A stretch of 64,000 nt of DNA from Viridothelium virens. Taxonomy: Eukaryota; Ascomycota; Dothideomycetes; Trypetheliales; Trypetheliaceae. The position numbers and the translations under genes were made by a program. Shown here piece after piece: positions 55,347 through 64,000 of the stretch; the first letter of the stretch is position 1; every line of letters starts with the position of its first letter. The stretch lies in contig ML991786.1 in the NCBI GenBank assembly GCA_010094025.1, positions 248,001 to 312,000 of the forward strand, read 5' to 3'. The notes under the pieces were generated by a model that searched no databases, was not told the origin of the DNA, and saw only the letters and a program-made list of their open reading frames with translations.

Positions 55347-57719
55347 TCAAGCGTCAATACCCATCATAGCTTCATCCAATTCCTCATCATCAAACTCATT
55401 GCCGGCAGCTCCGCCCTTACTACCGGTATGCCCGTTCTGGATCCCGTCCTGAAGCATGGCAATGTTTTCGTCCTCCACCTTCTCTTTGTGCGCTGCCAAT
55501 TGCTGTTCATTCCAGGTACTGATTCCATCCTGCAACCTGGCTGGAAATGGCGTGGACATGGTTTTCAGAAACTTCTTTGCTGTCGATGTCGCTTGATCGA
55601 CACTTAAATTCGTATCTGCATCCAGCAAAGCTTGGTTAATCCACTTGGGCAGCTGGCTGCGCTTCTTCTGGAAACGTCGATCTGCCAGCACCATAACTCC
55701 GTAGTCATCCTTCCCTCGTAATACGCGCCCCAGACATTGGGCTGCATGCCGCATCGCATCGAAAGACAGAAAGTCGTTCTCGCGAATGCGATACTGTTCG
55801 CGGAGAAATTCGAGACGCGCCTTTAAGATCCGGGATTCCGTATATTGGAATGGAACCCCGATACATATCACAGTTCTGCCGTAGTGATGGTCGAAGTCAA
55901 TGCCTTCGCTGACTTTACCACGCGCGACGCAAAGCAGCACAGCTCCGCGCCCATTACTACATGCGTGCCGATACGTCTCAAGCGCCAGCGACGTCTCCTG
56001 CGAGTCGGGCGTCTCAATCAGAATGAGCTTATATTTCCACACTGCATCCAGGGTTCCCATGCCTTGCCACATGCTGATGATTGATTCCATATATAGGTAG
56101 CTGGGGAAGAAGACGACAATCCCATCCGGAGTGAGTTTGGCAAACTCGACAAGCAAATTTCCGTAGTTGCGTACGACGCTGGGGTCATTTCGTATTTGAA
56201 ACCCCGAGCTTATTGCTCCCTGGTCGCTCCCTCTTGTAACGATCATCGGCAAAAATGAACGGCGTGCTAGTGTCATGTTGTAGGATTCCTGGACAACGGT
56301 CGTGAAGTCAAGCATCTTAGGGTACATCTCCAGCGGCGAGATAGTTCCTGAGGTGATGATAACCGAACTGAAGCGCTCAAAGACTGGCTTAATGGCGATA
56401 GCGGCATCGAGGCATGTCAAGTGGAGAATAGGATTGGGAACTGTTGCCGACTCCGATTCAAAAGGTTCTAGAATAAGCAGGAATCCTTTATCATACGTAG
56501 CACACAGGGTCGCAAAGGTGGCAACTTCCTGCAGCGGTTGATAATCCTCGATGCTTGTGAGTTCCAAGGTTCGAACCAGTGAAGTGAGCCGCTCTGCACA
56601 GAATCTCAAGGGCTTCTTCTCAATGAATGTAAGCTCCTTCAGATGCTGAAGGAATGAAGGGGGTGTCTCGGAGATGACGTGGAGAACCTTCATTCGTGTC
56701 TTGAGGTACTCCACAAAGCGCTTGAGAAATGCGACAAAGTGCTCCGCCCGACGTATGTTACCGGGGACAGCTTCCTTTAGCAAGTCATCCGGTAATGCTG
56801 GGTTGGACATGAACGCATCTTCGTTCCGCGCTTCGTCGGCCTCTCGAAGGCCTTCAACGAGCTTCGCGTATTCATTTTGGAGTTTTGAGGCGTCGGTGGC
56901 CTTCATTTCTTCAATCTTCCTTTCAAGATTGACGGCACCTCGACCAGCCTTTCGCAATGAGTCTTCGGTGATATCAATGCTCAGCGACTCGATGCAGACA
57001 TTGTCAATATTGTGAGCTTCGTCAAAAACGACGATGCAATCCTTGGAGAGTTCCCTAGAGACTCGCTCGGCAATTTTTGGATCTAGAAGATAATGATACG
57101 AGTAAATGATAACATTGCAAAATGACATCATGCGACGAACTGTAAAGTAGGGACATTGCTTTTGGCTTTCACCATACTGGAGGGTATCATCGAGTGTCCA
57201 AACGCCTGGAGGTATTAAATTATGCGGCTCCAAAAGATCAAGATTTTCATGATAGATGCAAAGATCCACATCCTCTCCTCTCTCTTTTTTCTCCTTGACG
57301 AAACCGGCGGTCAAGCTTCGGCATCGAGCATCAACGACAGCTCCGCTCTTTTCCCGTTTGACTGAAGGATGAAGACAGAGGTTCTTTCGACTGGTTAGAC
57401 CCAACCCTCGGAAGTCTTCTTCGTAGCCTAGCTGTTCGGTTCGGAACTTCATCAGATTCTTCAGCTCAGCCAACGCTTTCTCGATTTCAGACATTGTACG
57501 CGAGCAGTATATGAGCTTTCGGTGCTCTGGATAATACTGCTGGAATGCCACAATCAATGAGAGTAGCGACACAGTCTTTCCTGTCCCTGACGGCATCTCC
57601 AAAACACAATGGCCACCATTATCCAGGGTACGCTTGAGATCGCACATGTAGGCATATTGTTCTGGATAGATACGGGGGTAAGGAAAAAGGACGGGCAGAT
57701 CATCTATGTTGAACTTCAT
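55347..57719 (-). CDS. RAD3: TFIIH DNA helicase XPD/RAD3
   Basis: This 790-residue single-exon protein starts at ATG 57719. It is the 5'-3' iron-sulfur helicase of TFIIH, needed for nucleotide excision repair and used structurally in transcription initiation. Walker A is MPSGTGKT (residues 42-49). The four-cysteine cluster region follows (LCLHPSV..., CRSLTAG..., LCIYHENL, QCPYF), then the DEAH box VVFDEAHNID near residue 235. The C-terminal helicase half has SGTISPLEMYPK, RGKVSEGIDFDHHYGR and the QCLGRVLRGKDDYGVM motif VI. The end is acidic, as in fungal homologues. There are no signs of disruption. Confidence 0.97.
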   Translation of the reverse strand: MKFNIDDLPVLFPYPRIYPEQYAYMCDLKRTLDNGGHCVLEMPSGTGKTVSLLSLIVAFQQYYPEHRKLIYCSRTMSEIEKALAELKNLMKFRTEQLGYEEDFRGLGLTSRKNLCLHPSVKREKSGAVVDARCRSLTAGFVKEKKERGEDVDLCIYHENLDLLEPHNLIPPGVWTLDDTLQYGESQKQCPYFTVRRMMSFCNVIIYSYHYLLDPKIAERVSRELSKDCIVVFDEAHNIDNVCIESLSIDITEDSLRKAGRGAVNLERKIEEMKATDASKLQNEYAKLVEGLREADEARNEDAFMSNPALPDDLLKEAVPGNIRRAEHFVAFLKRFVEYLKTRMKVLHVISETPPSFLQHLKELTFIEKKPLRFCAERLTSLVRTLELTSIEDYQPLQEVATFATLCATYDKGFLLILEPFESESATVPNPILHLTCLDAAIAIKPVFERFSSVIITSGTISPLEMYPKMLDFTTVVQESYNMTLARRSFLPMIVTRGSDQGAISSGFQIRNDPSVVRNYGNLLVEFAKLTPDGIVVFFPSYLYMESIISMWQGMGTLDAVWKYKLILIETPDSQETSLALETYRHACSNGRGAVLLCVARGKVSEGIDFDHHYGRTVICIGVPFQYTESRILKARLEFLREQYRIRENDFLSFDAMRHAAQCLGRVLRGKDDYGVMVLADRRFQKKRSQLPKWINQALLDADTNLSVDQATSTAKKFLKTMSTPFPARLQDGISTWNEQQLAAHKEKVEDENIAMLQDGIQNGHTGSKGGAAGNEFDDEELDEAMMGIDA

Positions 57720-58160
57720 GTTGCCGGCTTACGGCCACAAAGGCCAGCCTGAGCAACCGCGAAGTGAAGGGTAGAGGAGTGAGAGAGAGCTTGGCTTGGG
57801 TCCTTGTCCCTTGAGAGTCGAGGTACAGCACCGAGGGCGAGGGACGCGTCTAAGTGAGTCAGAGTACGCTAGGCTTGGGAAGGTTAAGCGAAATCTCGGA
57901 AAGCTTTATTTAATTCCCAGAACAATTCCTGTCCTGTTCACTAATAATTAAATTCACGCTCGGTACTGAGGTGGATCTCAACACTCTCACCACCAGTGTT
58001 GCGTTCATTTTTTGAAATCTTTCATCTGCACCTTCTTCAAAACTTTTTCCAAAACAAGTTGGTGTACTTCTATCCAATATTTTATTCGAGTGACTCGAAG
58101 ATCTAGGAGTCCCTTCGACATGATGACAGAATAGCCCAAATTGCGACCATTTTTAGCTTT
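57720..58160. other. Intergenic, RAD3 promoter and GST 3' region
   Basis: Nothing else is recognised in these 441 bp. Confidence 0.3.
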
Positions 58161-59182
58161 TTATGGAGAGGCATACTTGTAGTTGTACTGCTGCTTCGCA
58201 TTTTCCTTCAACTCATTCAGTTCCTGTTCCTTGCGCGCGCTCTCCGGGTCTTCCTTTAACTTCTTCAAAAATGATTCGTTCGTTATTGTTGGAGGAGCTG
58301 GCACAGCAAGACCTTTCTGCACTGCCGGGCGTTGATTGATTCTATCCAACCATCTCTGTACGTTCGCGAAACTCTTGACCTCAACTCCGGAGAAATATGC
58401 AATGTTGGCCCATCCAAAACTGGCAATATCTGCAATGCTGTATTTCCCGCGACCCGAGCCGACAAGGTAGTCACGGTCTGCGAGGCGAGCATCCAAGATA
58501 CCGAAGAGGCGCTCGGTCTCGCCGATGTAACGTTGGATCGGATATGCAATACGTTCCTTCGCAAGCCGGTAGAAATGATTGGCTTGACCTTGCATAGGAC
58601 CAAGGCCGCCGTGCTGCCACGCCATCCACTGCTCAGCGAGAGAGATGTCGTCCGGATCAGTGAAAGAGAACCTGTGCTCAGGGTCGTAGTGACGGGTCAG
58701 GTACGTCAGAATAGCTATTCCGTCCGAATCAATATCTTGGGCTCGGATGCATCAATGATCGTGGATCAAACATACCAAGACCTTCGAAAACAGCGAAGTC
58801 GTTGCGGTCATGGTCAATAATTGCTGGGATTCGACCATTCGGGCAGACCTTTGTGAACCATGGCTCCTTCTGGATGTTTTGCATAATGTTGATTGATTGA
58901 AAGGTATATCCCTTGCCATATGCCTCCTTAAGCTCTTCTAGGATGATAGATGCCTTATGACCTATGGAAATGTTGGCGGTTTGCTTTCTCTCAGCCGTAA
59001 TACTTCCTCAACTTACCATTAGGTGTGCCAAACGTGAGTAACTCTATGCCTTTGTGGGCAATCAACCCCGTGGGCCGTTCACTCGCCATATCGTGCTGGA
59101 AAGCTTTACGAACTAAAGAAGAAGTGCACGGTGCAAAATGTCTTGACGGTTGGGCGAGTCGAAGGAGTGGAATTCTGAACAT
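58161..59182 (-). CDS. Ure2-like glutathione S-transferase with possible mitochondrial presequence
   Basis: Exons 59182-59017, 58961-58776 and 58714-58161 give 301 residues. The thioredoxin-like N-terminal domain has a TPNGHKASIILEEL active-site region, CPNGRIPAIIDHD with the cis-proline, and a FEGLAILTYL binding segment. The helical C-terminal domain begins at EQWMAWQHGGLGPMQGQANHF, as in fungal Ure2p-like transferases, and contains the SIADIASFGW capping motif. From 59182 the first 31 residues are Arg-rich, Leu-rich and acid-poor, like a mitochondrial targeting peptide; a second in-frame ATG (MASERP) would give a 270-residue cytosolic form. Expected role: glutathione conjugation or peroxide detoxification; substrate unknown. 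Confidence 0.87.
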
Positions 59183-59595
59183 GAGCTGAATGTAGGCGAG
59201 CTGACAGGATCAGGGTGGCTTTTATCTTGTCAAGTAGTGAACACGCCGAACAGACGATTAGAAATCGAATTGGTTAGTATTGATTGACGGAATGGCACTA
59301 GGGGCAGCACGGGAAGCCACCGCAGTGTTGAAAACATCACCATAGACGAACTGGCGAATGACGTAGCAGTATCTATAGACGCTAGTATACTCGCATGTAA
59401 GCGAACGCTAAGAAGTGTTGACGCACCGAAGAGCCTCGCAGCTCCCTGGCCGCCGCATCCAGGCACCCAGGCACTGACACTTGTAGACTCGTCACTCAAG
59501 AGCGTCGCAAATCCTGAGCGCCACAAGTAGATTTTCGCAACCTCGTTCAGAGGCCCCTGTATCAGCAACAAAATGCCCTCCGTCATTTTTCCGAA
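59183..59595. promoter_or_regulatory. Shared upstream region of GST and LTN1 genes
   Basis: This is 413 bp between divergent starts. No specific element was identified. Confidence 0.3.
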
Positions 59596-62500
59596 ATGAG
59601 TAAGAAACAATCCAAAGTCCACGCAAGCAGTGGTAAAGCTGGAGGCGCCGGTCTCGGGTCAGGATTTGGCTTTGGGTCAGGACTGAGCTCATCGTCAAGA
59701 CTCTCTTATGCTGCGGAACCCCCCGATCTTACCCTCATATCGGACGCAAATATCGTAGTTACTTTCAAGAACTTAACTAAGAAAGATGGCACTACCAAGA
59801 CGAAGGCTCTAGAAGAGCTCCTGCAGTACCTTCATTCTATCCAACGTCAGCATGGGGAGGTCGAAGACGCCATACTACAGGCTTGGGTCAAGTGCTATCC
59901 TCGCCTCTCGATTGACAGCGATCGCAGAGTTCGCCAACTATCACATACCCTACAGGGACGTCTAAGCGCCGCTTGTGGGAAGAGGATCGCTCTCTATTTG
60001 CCTACTCTTGTTGGATCCTGGCTTGCTGGTCTCTATGACAGCGACAGAGCAACCGCACGAGGGGCTCAAGATTCTCTGAAGCTAGTATTCCCCGCCCAAG
60101 AGAAACTCCATGGCCTCCGAAAAATATACCATGAATCGATTGTGCGGTACTGTCAGGATGCAATTCTTCATGAGACATCCCAGACATTGAGCGATGAACG
60201 CAGTGTGAGCCCAGATGATGCGGAGGCAAAATACGTGAGAGTAGTTTCCTCGACCATAATGCTAATGAGCAGTCTTTTGGCCGATATGGAAGCTCCGGAA
60301 ATCGCAAAGCATCAAGGTGTCTACGATGAGCTCTTGGATAGCAAAGATTTCTGGAAATTCTCTTATCACAAAGACCCCTCTATCAGGCGATCGGTTTATC
60401 GTTTATTGAGAGTTTGCTTGGAAAAGGTCCCTGATAACTTATCGAAAGACCTTGAGATGATTAGCAGTTGTATTGTGTACAAGGGTCTCGGCACAGATCA
60501 ATTGGGATCAGCGGCAGACTTTCTGGAATCTCTCACCGTTCTAACGAAGAGCTATCCGACTGTCTGGAAGGATCATTATCATTCAAAGAAGCCAGCTTTC
60601 GATCGACTGCAGCATTTTCTATCGCGGGGCTCCCAGGCGGGGACCACTCACGTTTGGTATCTCCAAGCTCAGTTGCTCCAAGAAGCACCGATCATTCCGC
60701 AGGACCTCGAAGGGACTATGCAGGTTCTCAGAGCTTTGCATAATGGAGTAGCATCTAAAGGCGAACCAGCATCTAATCGTGAAGCAGCTTGGACAGCCTA
60801 TATGAGCTCTGCAGAGTATCTTTGCTCTAGACTAGTGGCCGAAGACCGAGCAAGACTTCTTAGTGAGCTGGTGTTGCCGATTGTGAGACAACACATAAAG
60901 CCGACCCCTTCAGAGGCCCAGTGGAATTTGTCGAATGCATCCCGGTCTACAACGCTGCTCCTGAAAGCGGTCCGATTGCTCGGAGAGGTGCTCCGAGATG
61001 CTTGGCCAGACATCTCGTCCTCGCTCGTCGCTGATATGAAAGCTTCCTCACCAGAGCAGTCAAGGACCTTTGAGTCTTCTCAAGACTCCCTAGCTGCCCA
61101 GGGTGAACGCTGGGCTTCAGTACTTGCTGCTGCAATTTCGGAGAGCTTTGACGCCGAAGTGTTCTCGCACGAAGCCTACAAGGTCATTGAAGAGGCCATG
61201 TCTCTCCTCAAGTCGCGAAACGGCAAACCGTACGCTGCTGCGAGTGTCATCGAATCAATCCTTAGAGATAACCCTCTTTTGCCCGAGCGTGAAAAAGCTC
61301 TCCACGAAAATCTGTCTTCTTTTCTGTTGCATGATACGCCTGGTCTGATTACTTCTGCATCCCCATCGAGTACGAATGCCACTCGCCTTCTTCTCCTCTG
61401 CAATTCTATTACAGGCTTCCAAGAAGCTTGCTCCAAGACTTTGAAAGGTTTGTCACAAGAAGTTCCAGCGCAAGATGAGGTCCATAGAAAGAGGCTCGAT
61501 GAGGTGCTGGAGATTATGCTCTGTTCACCACAGATTTCACACGAAGCAATTGCACAAGACTTAGAGTTACAGGACTTCATAGTCCGGAGATTTACTGGCA
61601 GTGTCGAGAACGGACTGTTGGAAGACGACGACACTTTGATGCAACAGCTTCTCAGGCGCAGGAGTGATATAATATCATCGAGCAGTATGGACAAGGTTCT
61701 TTCTGACCTTACCGAGTCTCTATCGATCTCTGAGCAGGCGCCGCTCGCCCTTAAGGGGTTGGAAGTCGTTCAGCGCTCCAATGACAAAATACTTCGCGAG
61801 TTCGTGAAGACTAGCACAGGATCTCGCTTAGCTTCGAATTTACTGCTATTGTCTGAATCTGCCGATGAGGAGCTGGCCATCGAAGGCTCGAATCTAAGTG
61901 CTTCTCTAATGACGACTGGTGGACCAGGCTCACACTCGATCGTCTTTAACATAATATCAAAAGGCCTTGGTGAGGCATCGCCAGATTCAGTCTCAATTGA
62001 TAGTCTTGTAGATCTTGCACAGAGATTATGGAACGAGACCAGAGAGGATCAAGCCTCAATCGCAGCAAGACTTCTACCAACCGCCTCGGCAACGAGAGAG
62101 TCTATTGATTTATTATTAATCAGTGGTCCCAAGCATGAATTATCGATCACGAGTCCACTGGGCGGCGCTGTCTACTTGACTGATGCGACTGAACCCGCTA
62201 AAAATCGACAAGAGTGGGATGCCAGTGGCTTTTCTAAATTTTTACGTCTGGCGATTTATACCAGTCAGCTAATCGCCAAGACGAATCTTTTCGAGCTTCT
62301 GGACTTAGATCACCGAATAGAAATCTTCCGGTTCTTGGAGTTTGCAGTCCAGTTTACAAATGAAGATATTACATTAGGAAACGTACGGGGTTTATTTGCT
62401 CCTGCTGTTGAAGCCGAGGTTTCAGAAGTCCTTTCCGGGATTCAAGGCGTAGTCCATCGATCGCTCGAAGCATCAAGGGAATGGTGGCTATCGTCTACAA

Positions 62501-64000
62501 CTCACCCAGACTCTTTGGTAGTGGCCAGAACAGTGAAGACTCTATTCGAGTCAGCTACGGGAACATCGCCATCAGCATATTATAGTGCCTTAGCCTATGC
62601 TACTCTTGTGAGAGAGTTGGTGGAAATGCACGGACAACCACCAAGTGTGGACGACCAAAAGCCGGAAGCAGTGCTGAGGACGCTACGCAAAAGTAAAGGC
62701 AAGTTGTCTCCAGTCTTAGTATGCTGGCCATCGATACTGACGTGTGCGATAGACGAATTACGCCTTGCCTCCTTTTCCGTTGCAATGCAAAGTTTTCTCT
62801 CCCGTAACGAGGAATCATTGACCATGCTCAATGGCCTAATCGCAAACCTTACTGGCCTTAAAGCGGAGGAGGAACCCCAGGAGGTCCTACGCCAGCTCGT
62901 GCTTGCGAACACGATTTTGCAGAATGAAGACGCTCCCAAAGATCGAGTCACAAAACAGAGAGTTGTCTTTTTCGTCCAGCATATCACACAATGGGCCACA
63001 GACCCTAATATGCGGCTCTCAATTCAAGCGGAAACTTTGCGGGCCCTGGTAGGGACTATTGGATACATGAAGGATATGTACGGTTCTCACTGGCCCGACA
63101 TACTACACGCCATACTTGGAGTATGGAAAAGGTGCATACGGGAAGGAAAAGGCCGACTTCCCCTGCTCCATGCATCTTTGAGACTATTCGGAACCCTTAG
63201 GTCACTGAGTGAAGATCAAGATGTGAACGATGATCTCTTGGACGCTTGGAAAGATACACAAACCGCGGCTGCTGGAACACTCATCTCGGTGTTGAAGAGC
63301 CTCGAGACTGGAGTTGATGATTCTCACCAGCCACAAAGGATTGTGGACGATCTGTTGGCAAGACAAATCTCCAAAACTCCTCTGGGGAACTATGAAGGAC
63401 TCCATGAGCTGTTTCCACTTATTCAAGCCCAGTCCGAGTCTATACAGAAGACAGCTTTCGCAATTCTGGATGTACAGATACCTGCCAAACAAGAACAGAT
63501 TTCATTTGACGCGGCGCTAGATAAGAAGAATGCTCAACTCCCTGATGAGTTGTTATCTCTAATCCTGGAAACACCATCTACGAGCGATCTAGAAGAAATT
63601 CATGTGGAGCCGGAGGTACCACGGGATTTACGCGCATACCTCCTCAGCTGGCTGCTTGTATTTGATCATTTCAAGAATTCCTCCTACAAAGTCAAGGCCG
63701 ATTACAGTGAGAATATTAAGGAAGGCGGCTATATCACTGGCTTACTTGACTTGATCTCTGGAGTTCTTGGGCATAGCAGAGGGAGAGCAATTGATGCTTC
63801 GAAATTCGACATTGTTAAATACGACCCGAACCTAGAATCACTACCGGAAAAGGACGTCCAGTGGCTCTTAGTGCATTTGTATTACCTCTCGATGAAGTAC
63901 ACACCATCGCTTGTGAAGGCATGGTGGATTGAATGCAGGTCACGGCAAAAGGTGATCTCGATCGAATCCTGGACGGAGAAGTACTTCTCCCCCCTCATTA
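59596..64000 (+). CDS. LTN1: Listerin E3 ubiquitin ligase of ribosome quality control, 3' end beyond window
   Basis: An open frame starts at ATG 59596 and runs to the right edge, covering about 1,450 residues. Listerin ubiquitinates nascent chains stalled on 60S subunits. The N-terminus matches the family: a basic start, then a Gly/Ser-rich FGFGSG region, and LSYAAEPPDLTLISD followed by VVTFKNLTKKDGTTKTKALEEL. It is followed by long alpha-helical HEAT-like repeats. The C-terminal RING finger lies outside the window. Within the frame, 62699-62752 (54 nt) has a canonical GC-AG intron signature: GCAAGT donor, TACTGACG branch and ATAG acceptor. Because it is a stop-free multiple of three the frame is open either way; splicing is favoured by the hydrophobic, out-of-character residues it would otherwise insert. 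Confidence 0.9.
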   Translation, partial: MSKKQSKVHASSGKAGGAGLGSGFGFGSGLSSSSRLSYAAEPPDLTLISDANIVVTFKNLTKKDGTTKTKALEELLQYLHSIQRQHGEVEDAILQAWVKCYPRLSIDSDRRVRQLSHTLQGRLSAACGKRIALYLPTLVGSWLAGLYDSDRATARGAQDSLKLVFPAQEKLHGLRKIYHESIVRYCQDAILHETSQTLSDERSVSPDDAEAKYVRVVSSTIMLMSSLLADMEAPEIAKHQGVYDELLDSKDFWKFSYHKDPSIRRSVYRLLRVCLEKVPDNLSKDLEMISSCIVYKGLGTDQLGSAADFLESLTVLTKSYPTVWKDHYHSKKPAFDRLQHFLSRGSQAGTTHVWYLQAQLLQEAPIIPQDLEGTMQVLRALHNGVASKGEPASNREAAWTAYMSSAEYLCSRLVAEDRARLLSELVLPIVRQHIKPTPSEAQWNLSNASRSTTLLLKAVRLLGEVLRDAWPDISSSLVADMKASSPEQSRTFESSQDSLAAQGERWASVLAAAISESFDAEVFSHEAYKVIEEAMSLLKSRNGKPYAAASVIESILRDNPLLPEREKALHENLSSFLLHDTPGLITSASPSSTNATRLLLLCNSITGFQEACSKTLKGLSQEVPAQDEVHRKRLDEVLEIMLCSPQISHEAIAQDLELQDFIVRRFTGSVENGLLEDDDTLMQQLLRRRSDIISSSSMDKVLSDLTESLSISEQAPLALKGLEVVQRSNDKILREFVKTSTGSRLASNLLLLSESADEELAIEGSNLSASLMTTGGPGSHSIVFNIISKGLGEASPDSVSIDSLVDLAQRLWNETREDQASIAARLLPTASATRESIDLLLISGPKHELSITSPLGGAVYLTDATEPAKNRQEWDASGFSKFLRLAIYTSQLIAKTNLFELLDLDHRIEIFRFLEFAVQFTNEDITLGNVRGLFAPAVEAEVSEVLSGIQGVVHRSLEASREWWLSSTTHPDSLVVARTVKTLFESATGTSPSAYYSALAYATLVRELVEMHGQPPSVDDQKPEAVLRTLRKSKGKLSPVLVCWPSILTCAIDELRLASFSVAMQSFLSRNEESLTMLNGLIANLTGLKAEEEPQEVLRQLVLANTILQNEDAPKDRVTKQRVVFFVQHITQWATDPNMRLSIQAETLRALVGTIGYMKDMYGSHWPDILHAILGVWKRCIREGKGRLPLLHASLRLFGTLRSLSEDQDVNDDLLDAWKDTQTAAAGTLISVLKSLETGVDDSHQPQRIVDDLLARQISKTPLGNYEGLHELFPLIQAQSESIQKTAFAILDVQIPAKQEQISFDAALDKKNAQLPDELLSLILETPSTSDLEEIHVEPEVPRDLRAYLLSWLLVFDHFKNSSYKVKADYSENIKEGGYITGLLDLISGVLGHSRGRAIDASKFDIVKYDPNLESLPEKDVQWLLVHLYYLSMKYTPSLVKAWWIECRSRQKVISIESWTEKYFSPLI
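62699..62752 (+). other. Probable GC-AG intron in LTN1
   Basis: GCAAGT at the left border, TACTGAC at ~16 nt before the end, and ATAG at the right border fit the minor GC-AG class of U2 introns. Splicing joins Lys-Ser-Lys to Asp-Glu-Leu-Arg in frame. Confidence 0.6.

Overview
The window comes from a filamentous ascomycete (Pezizomycotina). The evidence is dense genes on both strands, short introns of about 45-165 nt with GT-AG borders and CTAAC/CTGAC-type branch points, and gene families typical of that group (WSC protein, NDR kinase, fungal SLATT protein, a UstYa-type oxidase). The class cannot be fixed from sequence alone; Leotiomycetes or a relative is a guess. Gene models were spliced by hand from reading frame, splice consensus and family alignment remembered in outline, so exon borders are predictions.

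Left housekeeping block (1-14.3 kb): a GYP1-type Rab GAP (cut by the window edge), an HRP1-type RNA-binding protein with a 1.6-kb intron, ornithine decarboxylase antizyme read through a +1 frameshift, a divergently transcribed 3-hydroxyacyl-CoA dehydrogenase and peroxisomal acyl-CoA ligase pair, cytoplasmic TrpRS, and a GH16 protein without a signal peptide.

Accessory block (14.3-31.6 kb): three copies of a ~180-bp fold-back MITE lie among a candidate ribosomally made peptide (RiPP) cluster. The cluster has a SAM methyltransferase, a secreted precursor with eight DQAEAHEWTG-type repeats separated by Lys-Arg Kex2 sites, a UstYa-like (DUF3328) membrane oxidase with two HxxHC motifs, a 964-residue tandem PLP decarboxylase-like protein whose first half lacks the lysine, and a full-length ABCC exporter. 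This is the most novel part of the window: the layout resembles dikaritin (ustiloxin/phomopsin-type) clusters, but the repeat has Trp and His and no Tyr or Phe. A plausible order is secretion-pathway entry, Kex2 cleavage, UstYa oxidation, methylation and PLP chemistry, then export. The order and product are inference.

Right housekeeping block (31.6-64 kb): a fungal SLATT membrane protein, a tetraspanin, a nucleolar FKBP, REV1, a Yippee protein, an NDR-type kinase carrying one in-frame TAG inside an otherwise intact kinase domain, a WSC-domain secreted protein, a RasB/Ras-2 GTPase preceded by 3.9 kb without a recognisable gene, XPD/RAD3, a Ure2-like glutathione transferase, and the listerin ubiquitin ligase LTN1 (cut by the right edge).
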